A model generated the notes under the pieces. It did not search any database. It was not told the DNA's origin and saw only the letters and a list, made by a program, of their open reading frames with translations. A stretch of DNA of 14,120 nucleotides from Rhodospirillales bacterium (GTDB lineage Bacteria; Pseudomonadota; Alphaproteobacteria; Rhodospirillales; Defluviicoccaceae). The stretch spans positions 1 through 14,120 of the forward strand of contig JAHCKI010000030.1 of NCBI GenBank assembly GCA_026125865.1, given 5' to 3'. Position 1 is the stretch's first letter; each line of letters begins with the position of its first letter. A program made the position numbers and the translations under genes. This document shows positions 8,796-14,120 of this stretch, one piece after another.

Positions 8796-9283
8796 TATTT
8801 GGAATCCTGGGATTGTTCGCCGGATTGTTCGCCCGAACGTTCAAATGTCTTTTTCATGTGCTCCCACTTCCCGGATTTCTTCAGGGCGTCCGCCACCTCC
8901 GGCGGCATGTAATTCTCGTCGTGCTTGGCGAGGACTTCATCGGCCATGAAAACACCGTCCTGCAGGTGTCCTTCGACGACGACCCCTTGACCCTCGCGAA
9001 ACAGGTCGGGGAGAAGGCCTTTGAAGCGCACCGGCACCGCGTTTTCCAGGTCGGTCACGCGAAATCGCACCTCCGCATCGGCGCCACGCTCGACGCTGCC
9101 CGTTTCGACGAGGCCGCCGATGCGCAATCGCTTGTCGGCGAGTTCGGGCTTTTCGGCCAGTTCCGTCGGGCTATGAAAGAAGACGAGCGATTCTTTCATG
9201 GCGGAGAGGATGAGGGCGGCCGCGACGAAGAGGATCGCCAGTCCCGTGGCGACGAACACAAAGCGGCGGTGTTTACGTTTCAT
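8792..9283 (-). CDS. ccmE: Haem chaperone CcmE
   Basis: The 163-residue protein has an N-terminal anchor (KRKHRR then hydrophobic residues to about 28) and a periplasmic OB-fold. The haem-binding segment is LAKHDENYMPPE, in which H121 forms the covalent bond to haem and Y125 is an axial ligand. It receives haem from the CcmABCD complex and hands it to CcmF. The C-terminal tail is flexible and polar with a short SGEQSGEQS repeat. ATG at 9283 follows ccmD by 12 bases, and the stop overlaps the ccmF TTG start. Confidence 0.97.
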   Translation of the reverse strand: MKRKHRRFVFVATGLAILFVAAALILSAMKESLVFFHSPTELAEKPELADKRLRIGGLVETGSVERGADAEVRFRVTDLENAVPVRFKGLLPDLFREGQGVVVEGHLQDGVFMADEVLAKHDENYMPPEVADALKKSGKWEHMKKTFERSGEQSGEQSQDSKY

Positions 9284-9295
9284 GATTTGGCGTTT

Positions 9296-9499
9296 TCAGG
9301 ACCCAGTGTTTTCCCGGTGAGTACCTCGGCGGGCTGTTCCCATTTCAGTCTGCAAGGACGCCAACATGGTCTCGTTGGCCTTCAATGAGCGATGGCTCGC
9401 GATCAGCAGGCCGACCAACACTCCAACGGTCAGGCCGAACGCCGGCCAGACGAAGCGGCCATAACCGCCCATGTCGAGAAATGTCCCAATGACCTCCAC
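9296..9499 (-). CDS. ccmD: Haem exporter accessory protein CcmD
   Basis: The 67-residue protein has one membrane helix at about 15-36 preceded by MGGYGRFVWPAFGLT, the typical CcmD signature with its conserved Tyr (Y13). A charged cytoplasmic tail follows. It stabilises the CcmC-CcmE complex and helps release holo-CcmE. The start is a GTG at 9499: a GAGG ribosome site lies four bases upstream, and homologues have several residues before MGGY, so the ATG at 9472 is less likely. It sits 6 bases after ccmC and 12 before ccmE. Confidence 0.9.
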   Translation of the reverse strand: MEVIGTFLDMGGYGRFVWPAFGLTVGVLVGLLIASHRSLKANETMLASLQTEMGTARRGTHRENTGS

Positions 9500-9505
9500 G
9501 GACCC

Positions 9506-10231
9506 TCACTCCCAGCCGTGGGCTTGACGTAAACGAAGCGCGCGGACTTTGTGCGCGATAATCTCGCTGCGCACCCTGAGGCAAAGCACCCACATATAGT
9601 AGCATGTGAAGGCCCCGGCCATGAGCAGCAAGGGCCACAGCATGCTCGGGTGAATGGCCGGACCGTCCAGGCGGACGACGCTGCTCGGTTGGTGCAGGGT
9701 GTTCCACCAGTCGACGGAGAACTTGATGATCGGCAGATTTACGGCGCCGACCAGGGCGAGAATGGCCGATGCCCGCGCGCCGCGCGTGGGATCATCGAAC
9801 GCGCTGTTGAGGGCGATGTACCCGAGATAGAGAAAAAACAGCACAAGCACGGAGGTCAAGCGGGCGTCCCAGACCCACCAGGTTCCCCACATGGGCTTGC
9901 CCCACAAAGACCCGGTAACGAGCGCCAGGAACGTGAAGGCCGCGCCGACCGGCGCCGTCGCCTTGGCCGCCAAATCGGCGACGGGGTGTTTCCAGATCAG
10001 CCCGACGGCGGCGGCAATGACCATGCTGATGTAGCAGAACAGCGCCATCCAGGCCGCCGGCACATGCACGTACATGATCCGGACGCTCTCACCCTGTTGA
10101 TAGTCCGCCGGCGAAAAGAACAGGGCGAAGTACACGCCGAGACCGAACAGCAGCACCGTGGCGGCGGCGAACAATGGCCCCAATCGCTGAGTCAATTTCA
10201 TGAAGCGGGTAGGGTTGGCGAAATACTGCAT
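9506..10231 (-). CDS. ccmC: Haem handling protein CcmC
   Basis: The 241-residue protein has six predicted membrane helices. The periplasmic WWD motif WGTWWVWDARLTS lies at 115-127, flanked by H56 (IMYVHVPAAW) and H180 (TLHQPSS), the two histidines thought to ligate haem. It binds haem with CcmE and catalyses formation of the CcmE-haem adduct. The ATG at 10231 gives MQYFANPTRF, matching homologous N-termini; an in-frame TTG three codons upstream (10240) is an alternative, and a GGA lies just before the ATG. An unusually long spacer of about 150 bases separates it from ccmB. Confidence 0.96.
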   Translation of the reverse strand: MQYFANPTRFMKLTQRLGPLFAAATVLLFGLGVYFALFFSPADYQQGESVRIMYVHVPAAWMALFCYISMVIAAAVGLIWKHPVADLAAKATAPVGAAFTFLALVTGSLWGKPMWGTWWVWDARLTSVLVLFFLYLGYIALNSAFDDPTRGARASAILALVGAVNLPIIKFSVDWWNTLHQPSSVVRLDGPAIHPSMLWPLLLMAGAFTCYYMWVLCLRVRSEIIAHKVRALRLRQAHGWE

Positions 10232-10295
10232 GACGTCCAATCAGATACCGACCCATTTGAGCTGTGGTGGCGGCGGCGGTGGTTGTGTCCGTGCT

Positions 10296-10311
10296 TTCCA
10301 CGTTCGTGGAA
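10296..10311. repeat. Perfect inverted repeat in the ccmC leader
   Basis: TTCCACG and CGTGGAA are perfect 7-base arms with a 2-base centre (or 6-base arms with a 4-base loop GAAC on the minus strand). It lies about 65 bases before the ccmC ATG. There is no T tail, so it is not an intrinsic terminator; it could be an operator or an RNA processing or protection hairpin. Confidence 0.5.
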
Positions 10312-10332
10312 TTTCTACCCGTTTATGAAGGT

Positions 10333-10379
10333 CGGGAACCGCCGTTGTCCAGACCCGCACGGATTCTTGATCGTTCCCG
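10333..10379. repeat. Spaced inverted repeat immediately after ccmB
   Basis: CGGGAAC (10333-10339) and GTTCCCG (10373-10379) are perfect 7-base arms 33 bases apart. In the minus-strand transcript the structure starts one base after the ccmB stop. No T tail follows. A role as a 3'-end protecting or processing stem is a guess. Confidence 0.45.
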
Positions 10380-10380
10380 C

Positions 10381-11049
10381 TCATTCCAGGGCCTGGCGAA
10401 GCGCGGCGGCGCTGGCCCAGGGCGCCAGGACCAGGGAGGCGAGCAAGATTCCCGCCATCATCATCAGGTGGGGCTTTGCTGCAAATCCCTCGGCCGCGGC
10501 GTCCACGGCGGCGACACCGAATATCAGTACCGGGATGTAAAGGGGCAAGATCAAGAGGCTCAGAAGCACGCCACCGCGTCGGGAGCCCAAAACCAGCGCC
10601 GCGCCGACGGCGCCAATGAGGCTCAGGCTCGGCGTACCAAACGCCAAGGCCGCCATCAGCGCCCAAAACCCCTCGGGTGCCATATTGAGGATCAAGGCAA
10701 GCAGCGGCGCCACCACGACCAGCGGCAGGCCGCTGGTCAGCCAGTGAGCAAACACTTTGGTCGCGACCAAAACTTCGAGGGGTATCGGTTGCAGCACCAG
10801 CAATTCGAGGCTGCCGTCCTCGTAGTCGGCCTGAAACAACCGTTCGAGAGACAACATGGACGCCAAGAGCGCCGACACCCAAATGATCCCGGCGGCAATG
10901 CGAGCGAGGATGTTGGGCTCGGGGCCGACGCCGAACGGGAAGAGCACCACGGCGAGAACGAAGAATGCGACCGCCATCAGGCTGTCCATTCCTTGCCGGA
11001 AGGCGAGGCGAACATCGCGGCGGACAAGAATGACAGCCGATCTCAACAT
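10381..11049 (-). CDS. ccmB: Haem exporter permease subunit CcmB
   Basis: The 222-residue protein has six hydrophobic segments (about 23-43, 49-67, 98-122, 128-153, 158-182 and 195-217). The conserved cytoplasmic stretch LERLFQADYEDGSLE at 68-82 is characteristic of CcmB. It pairs with CcmA to form the ABC part of the CcmABCD complex, which drives release of holo-CcmE from CcmC. ATG at 11049 overlaps the end of ccmA by 7 bases. Unlike the other junctions, its 3' side is followed by a long spacer before ccmC. Confidence 0.96.
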   Translation of the reverse strand: MLRSAVILVRRDVRLAFRQGMDSLMAVAFFVLAVVLFPFGVGPEPNILARIAAGIIWVSALLASMLSLERLFQADYEDGSLELLVLQPIPLEVLVATKVFAHWLTSGLPLVVVAPLLALILNMAPEGFWALMAALAFGTPSLSLIGAVGAALVLGSRRGGVLLSLLILPLYIPVLIFGVAAVDAAAEGFAAKPHLMMMAGILLASLVLAPWASAAALRQALE

Positions 11050-11690
11050 GCCATACCCAATGCCGAACGTGCCGTGAGGTCAATGGTGATCGCTCCCTGG
11101 GGACGATCACCACCGTGCATGGATAGGACAACCAACCCGCCGTTGGCGCGATGGCGGGCGATGGCTGTGTCCAGCCTCCGCTTGGCGTCGTCGTCGAGCG
11201 CGGTGCGGGGCTCGTCGAGCAGCCAGAGGGTCGCCGGCGCAACCAGTATGCGAGCGAGGTTGACGCGTCGTTTTTGACCAGCCGACAGGTACCGGCCCGG
11301 CACGGCCGCCAAGTGCGCGATGCCAAGATCCGATAGCGCGGTGAGGATCGCCTCGGACATGCCGCTGTCGGAAACGCCGCGCAGGGCCGCCCAGTAGGTC
11401 AGTTGTTCCGTTACGGTCAGCACAGGTTTGAGAGCATCCAAGTGCCCGACATAGTGACACCGTGCGTGGTGCGCGTTCGGGTCCTTGCGGATATCTTCCT
11501 GGTTCCACGCAATGGTTCCCGCGGCCGGAGGGGCGAGCCCGGCCAGCAGCCGCAGCAAACTCGATTTACCGCTTCCATTGGCGCCGGTAAGGACAATTGC
11601 GTCACCCGGCCCGATAGAAAAATCAAGGCCGACGAACACCGTGCGCTCGCCACGAACGCATGCCAGTCCTTTTGCCGAGAACGCACCCAT
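11043..11690 (-). CDS. ccmA: Haem exporter ATP-binding subunit CcmA
   Basis: A 215-residue ABC ATPase with Walker A GANGSGKS (36-43), the region YVGHLDALKP (80-89) in the Q-loop area, signature LSAGQ (135-139), Walker B LWLLDEP (155-161), D-loop region ALDDD and switch His192 (LSMHGG). It energises CcmABCD so that haem-loaded CcmE can leave CcmC. The ATG at 11690 gives MGAFSAKGLACVRGE and has a GGA six bases upstream; a GTG eight codons further out (11714) is an alternative that adds MRSLFGRS. It is first in the cluster, preceded by a long non-coding stretch, so the operon promoter is expected between 11691 and 11823. Confidence 0.95.
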   Translation of the reverse strand: MGAFSAKGLACVRGERTVFVGLDFSIGPGDAIVLTGANGSGKSSLLRLLAGLAPPAAGTIAWNQEDIRKDPNAHHARCHYVGHLDALKPVLTVTEQLTYWAALRGVSDSGMSEAILTALSDLGIAHLAAVPGRYLSAGQKRRVNLARILVAPATLWLLDEPRTALDDDAKRRLDTAIARHRANGGLVVLSMHGGDRPQGAITIDLTARSALGMAC

Positions 11691-11748
11691 ACTTCGTCCG
11701 AACAGCGACCGCACCCAACGGCACGCACCCTAATCCATTCCAACTACT

Positions 11749-11754
11749 GTGCAA
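11749..11754 (-). promoter_or_regulatory. Weak candidate -35 box for the ccm operon
   Basis: On the minus strand TTGCAC is followed after 16 bases by TAGGGT, about 35 bases before the ccmA ATG. The -35 matches four or five positions of a sigma-70 consensus, but the -10 is poor. It is listed only because a promoter is expected between the terminator at 11824-11857 and ccmA. Confidence 0.2.
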
Positions 11755-11823
11755 GAGTTGCTCCAGTCCGGCAACGTCTAGACACGCGTATTCCGAGACT
11801 TTACGGCTAAACAAATCATCCAT

Positions 11824-11857
11824 AAAGAGAACGGCGGTTAGCGTTTGCTAACCGCCG
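11824..11857 (-). terminator. Strong minus-strand terminator-like hairpin upstream of ccmA
   Basis: Perfect 11-base arms CGGCGGTTAGC and GCTAACCGCCG enclose a 4-base loop (AAAC on the minus strand). On the minus strand the stem is followed directly by TTCTCTTTA. On the plus strand the following bases are AGTTCGGCAT, without a T run. It therefore reads as a Rho-independent terminator for transcription coming from the eamA side or from a small RNA gene, and it isolates the ccm operon. Confidence 0.65.
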
Positions 11858-11930
11858 AGTTCGGCATATTAGCCGATTGGGGATACCAGAGATGGGGGCA
11901 TCTCCGGTCCTGTCTCATAGGAGGCTTGGA
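11824..11930 (-). ncRNA. Candidate small RNA with anti-Shine-Dalgarno motif and C-rich loop
   Basis: Read on the minus strand, about 107 bases hold four elements in order. First, CCUCCU (11924-11919), an exact anti-Shine-Dalgarno. Second, a hairpin with 5' arm GGACCGGAGAUG (11910-11899), loop CCCC and a 3' arm at 11894-11881: ten consecutive pairs, an AU bulge and two more pairs. One pair is G-U, so the stem is intact only in minus-strand RNA; the plus strand has an A-C mismatch there. Third, UCGGC-UAAUAU-GCCGA. Fourth, the 11-bp terminator-like stem with its T-rich tail. TATATA at 11943-11938 could be a -10 box, but I see no good -35. The 5' end is a guess. No known RNA family was recognised. 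Confidence 0.4.
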
Positions 11931-12000
11931 CAATCTCTATATAGCGCACGTTTCTTGATCGTTTCTAGTGAAATCTAACCCATTTTACTATTTTGCTTGA

Positions 12001-12035
12001 AATTAAATTCTGGCAGTCCGGGCAATACTACCAGA
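12001..12035 (-). terminator. Candidate 3' end hairpin of the eamA transcript
   Basis: In minus-strand RNA, UCUGGUAGU pairs with ACUGCCAGA over nine positions, one of them G-U, with a 9-base loop. The plus-strand RNA has a C-A mismatch at that position. On the minus strand the stem is followed by ATTTAATTT. It lies about 210 bases past the eamA stop, and would make a modest intrinsic terminator. Confidence 0.35.
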
Positions 12036-12246
12036 GATCGTACTGAATACAGGTTCCGCAATTCAGTCGCATCGTGTTTTGAGAATGATTTTACTTTTCA
12101 ATGCCGGCTTCTGCCGGCCGTGAACAAGAAATCGCACCGGGACAACCACCCCCCATCAGCGTCAATACCACGCCAATACGCTGTAACAAAATGGCAATGC
12201 AGCCGTTACTGGCGATAGACGGCGCCTGACTCGACTTGAATCACGT

Positions 12247-13152
12247 CTAGCTTCGGGTGACCAGGGAAACACCGAGAACCGTCACGGCCATTCCGATCAG
12301 CGCGGTCGGCCCCAATGTTTCACCGAACAGGAAAAAGGCGATCAACGCCGTCACGGGCGGAACCAGATAAAACAAACTAGCAACTTTTGCCGCCGCGCCG
12401 CGCCTAATAATGACATAAAGAAGGGTTACGGCCCCAATAGACAGAACCAAAACCAACCAGCTCAACGCAAAGATAAACTCGCCCGACCACTGGATTTTCA
12501 CTTGCTCGAAGATGGCGGCGGGGATCGCCACCGATACCGTGGCGGCGGCAAACTGGATCGCCGATCCGGTTCGGAGGTCCATTCCGCCACCGTGCCGCTT
12601 TTGATACAGCGTGGCGATGGTGATGCCAAAGAGAGACCCCAAGGTAAAAAGCACACCGAAGATATGATCGGTCTCGAATTGCAGCTTGTTGGCGACCACC
12701 AGGATCACACCGGCGAGACCGATAAGGAGACCGGCCCACTGTTTCATGGTCACCCGTTCGTGCAGGTAGGGACCGGCCAGAACAGCGGTCAGCACCGGCT
12801 GCAATCCCACGATCAACGCGGCCACACCCGCCGGCATGCCGTGGTGGATGGCGGAGAATACGCCGCCGATGTAGACACCGTGGATCAGCACGCCAACCAG
12901 CGAGGCCGTGCCGTAGTCGGCCCATGATTTTGGCCAGGGTGCGCGAACCAACACGGCGACGGTCGCCAGCAACGCGGCCGCGATGCCAAACCGCACGACG
13001 AGAAACGTGAACGGAGGCGCGTACGGCAGCCCCATCTTGGCGCCGATGAAGCCGGTACTCCAAAGCAGCACGAACAACACCGGTGCCGCCATGATCAACA
13101 GCGGCTGATGCGGTTTCGCTCCCTTGTCAAATGCACTCGCCACCCTATGCAT
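12247..13152 (-). CDS. EamA-domain (drug/metabolite transporter family) permease
   Basis: The 301-residue protein has about ten hydrophobic helices in two EamA halves. The first half begins with LLWSTGFIGAKMGLPYAPP (29-47) and VVRFGIAA, typical of DMT exporters. The second half ends with YLVPPVTALIAFFLFGETLGP, the conserved close of an EamA repeat. These carriers export amino acids, metabolites or drugs from the cytoplasm; the substrate cannot be inferred here. The start is taken as ATG at 13152, preceded by a G-rich stretch (GGTGGGGCGGG); the frame is open to a TTG at 13203, which would add 17 residues unlike the family. It is divergent from the DUF2125 gene and separated from ccmA by a terminator, so it is probably transcribed alone. 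Confidence 0.88.
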   Translation of the reverse strand: MHRVASAFDKGAKPHQPLLIMAAPVLFVLLWSTGFIGAKMGLPYAPPFTFLVVRFGIAAALLATVAVLVRAPWPKSWADYGTASLVGVLIHGVYIGGVFSAIHHGMPAGVAALIVGLQPVLTAVLAGPYLHERVTMKQWAGLLIGLAGVILVVANKLQFETDHIFGVLFTLGSLFGITIATLYQKRHGGGMDLRTGSAIQFAAATVSVAIPAAIFEQVKIQWSGEFIFALSWLVLVLSIGAVTLLYVIIRRGAAAKVASLFYLVPPVTALIAFFLFGETLGPTALIGMAVTVLGVSLVTRS

Positions 13153-13229
13153 CCCGCCCCACCGGTGTATGAACAGCGTAGCCGCTCGATCTGACGGGAG
13201 CAACGCACTATAAGGGTTTCACGACAAAG

Positions 13230-13246
13230 ATTTCCGAGCCGGAAAT
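13230..13246. promoter_or_regulatory. Perfect 17-bp dyad between divergent genes, candidate operator
   Basis: ATTTCCGAGCCGGAAAT has perfect 7-base arms around AGC. It sits in the 125-base region between the divergent eamA and DUF2125 starts, 31 bases before the DUF2125 ATG. Position and symmetry fit a binding site for a dimeric regulator. It could also form a hairpin, but no T tail follows on either strand. No regulator gene is adjacent in the window. Confidence 0.4.
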
Positions 13247-13277
13247 TCTGGGCACGACCACTGAGAAGCCTTGAGCC

Positions 13278-14120
13278 ATGTCTTCAACAAGAACGTCTCG
13301 TCGCGGCCGACGACTTGGCCTTTTCATCCTGGCCGCGCTGATTACGCTCGTGCTCCTGTACAGCGCCTACTGGCTGCTGTTCGGTGTGTACCTTCGCGCT
13401 CAAACCGAAACCTGGATCGATTCGCGCCGCAACGCGGGCTATGTGATCGATTATGACGATTTGGATGTGGGCGGCTATCCGACCACCGTGCGTCTTTCCT
13501 TCACGCGGCCGGCGATGACCGCGCCACCGCACGACGGTGGATGGTCATGGTCCGCCGCGGGACTGGACATCTCGACGTCCCCCTTCATCTGGACCCGATC
13601 CACAATCGAGGTTTTAGGCGACCACACGATGGAGTTCACCACCACCATAGGGCGCGTCGCCGCGCGGGGTCGGGCGGACGCGTTCATGATCGAAACGGAT
13701 GCCGGCGGGCCTCTTCCGGCTGGCGACTTGCATATTCGTGACTGGACGTTGCAAACGGCCAACGGCGAGTCGATGACGCTTGCTGCCCTCGACGCCAGCG
13801 GCCGGAACATTTCGGACGCGTCCGACGATGCGTACCCCGATGCTACATACGCCCTGACGGCGTCAGCGGCGACCCTGAAGCTGCCCGCCCAATATGATCT
13901 GCCCTTGGGAAACGAAATCCAGGCGGTGGCGTTCAATTCCCTGTTGATCGGTCACCTGGATCCGCGTCGTTGGCCCGAGGGGCTGATGCGATGGCGCGAC
14001 AACGGCGGCATTTGGGAAATCATGCGTCTCGCGGCGACCCATGGTCCGTTGTCGTTTGCCGGCAGCGGCACGGTGGCCCTTGACGCCGCCGCCCAACCGG
14101 CGGGAGCGTTCACTTTTGAG
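13278..14120 (+). CDS. DUF2125 family protein, 3' truncated by the window end
   Basis: An open frame of 281 codons from ATG 13278 runs off the window without a stop. The N-terminus is basic (SSTRTSRRGRR), followed by a membrane helix at about 14-36. A largely beta-type soluble region follows, presumably periplasmic. RNAGYVIDYDDLDVGGYPTTVRL (about 51-72, here with several conserved Gly, Tyr and Pro residues) and the WSWSAAGLDISTSPF segment match the DUF2125 pattern, in which a domain begins with a short amphipathic strand and a GYP turn. The function of DUF2125 is unknown to me; the shape suggests an envelope protein. It is divergent from the EamA gene, with a 17-bp dyad in its upstream region. 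The ribosome site is weak (GAG before GCCATG). Confidence 0.8.
   Translation, partial: MSSTRTSRRGRRLGLFILAALITLVLLYSAYWLLFGVYLRAQTETWIDSRRNAGYVIDYDDLDVGGYPTTVRLSFTRPAMTAPPHDGGWSWSAAGLDISTSPFIWTRSTIEVLGDHTMEFTTTIGRVAARGRADAFMIETDAGGPLPAGDLHIRDWTLQTANGESMTLAALDASGRNISDASDDAYPDATYALTASAATLKLPAQYDLPLGNEIQAVAFNSLLIGHLDPRRWPEGLMRWRDNGGIWEIMRLAATHGPLSFAGSGTVALDAAAQPAGAFTFE

Larger units (their letters stand above)
11691..12246. other. Gene-free stretch of about 550 bases rich in inverted repeats
   Basis: This region contains no convincing protein gene. It is lower in G+C than its surroundings: 21 of 60 bases in 11941-12000 are G or C. It should hold the ccmA promoter at its left end and the 3' end of the eamA transcript at its right end. 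Inverted repeats seen: 11832-11857 (11-bp arms), 11861-11876 (TCGGC/GCCGA), 11881-11910, 12009-12035, 12042-12067 (ACTGAAT/ATTCAGT), 12103-12118 (GCCGGC/GCCGGC) and 12157-12183 (CAGCGT/ACGCTG). A palindrome GTCTAGAC is at 11776-11783. Several are discussed separately as a candidate small RNA and terminators. Confidence 0.7.

Noticed and set aside
9551..11326. Several long open frames overlap ccmA-ccmC in other frames, up to about 360 codons
   Set aside because: They are by-products of GC-rich coding DNA: they lack family motifs, and the ccm frames they overlap have intact signature residues.
11623..11823. Minus-strand open frame starting MDDLFSRKVSEYACLD, overlapping the start of ccmA
   Set aside because: No ribosome site precedes its ATG, which lies inside the terminator tail, and half of it is ccmA read in another frame. 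The first 30 residues look protein-like, but nothing was recognised.
11855..11867. Minus-strand ATGCCGAACTCGG resembles the conserved loop of 5S rRNA
   Set aside because: Only about 13 bases match, the flanks do not fold as 5S rRNA, and the bases are explained by two neighbouring hairpins.
11919..11935. Plus-strand AGGAGG, a perfect Shine-Dalgarno, before a TTG
   Set aside because: The TTG is only one base away and opens a frame of just ten codons; the motif makes better sense as CCUCCU in a minus-strand RNA.
12103..12118. GCCGGC-TTCT-GCCGGC hairpin as the eamA terminator
   Set aside because: On the minus strand it is followed by ATTGAAAAG rather than T's, and on the plus strand by CGTGAAC; the stem is real but not terminator-like.
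11997..12218. Plus-strand open frame of 73 codons in the gene-free stretch
   Set aside because: It has a TTG start without a ribosome site, unremarkable composition and no recognisable domain, and it crosses several inverted repeats.
13201..13220. TATAAG at 13209-13214 as a -10 box for the DUF2125 gene
   Set aside because: No acceptable -35 hexamer is found 16-18 bases upstream.

Overview
The window is GC-rich, densely coding bacterial DNA. Its gene content points to an alphaproteobacterium, possibly Rhodospirillales-like: a CcmI with both domains on one chain, a DUF2125 protein, a VUT/YhhQ-type transporter and a fused class II aldolase/short-chain dehydrogenase. That placement is inferred from protein families only. 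I see no IS element, integrase, CRISPR array, tRNA or rRNA.

Layout, left to right. Positions 3-1340 (+) hold the 3' two thirds of a fused sugar-phosphate aldolase/dehydrogenase gene whose start lies outside the window. Positions 1538-1942 (+) encode a small exported mono-haem cytochrome c. Positions 1994-4364 (-) carry pgk, a Nudix hydrolase and a VUT transporter in transcription order, probably one unit. Positions 4596-11690 (-) are a complete cytochrome c maturation (System I) cluster in the order ccmA-B-C-D-E-F-G-H-I, with many overlapping junctions and several non-ATG starts. Positions 12247-13152 (-) encode an EamA/DMT exporter. Divergent from it, 13278-14120 (+) is the 5' part of a DUF2125 gene that runs off the window.

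The ccm genes form one machine. CcmA/B and CcmC/D load haem onto the periplasmic chaperone CcmE. CcmF, CcmH and CcmI transfer it to apocytochromes whose CxxCH cysteines are kept reduced by CcmG. The cytochrome at 1538-1942 is a likely client.

The only long gene-free stretch is 11691-12246. It is poorer in GC and rich in inverted repeats. On the minus strand it contains a compact candidate small RNA (about 11930 to 11824): an anti-Shine-Dalgarno CCUCCU, a C-loop hairpin that pairs fully only in minus-strand RNA, a second short hairpin and an 11-bp terminator-like stem followed by a T-rich tail. This is the best candidate in the window for something undescribed. Two other unexplained structures are a perfect 17-bp dyad between the divergent eamA and DUF2125 genes, and a spacer of about 150 bp with two inverted repeats between ccmB and ccmC.
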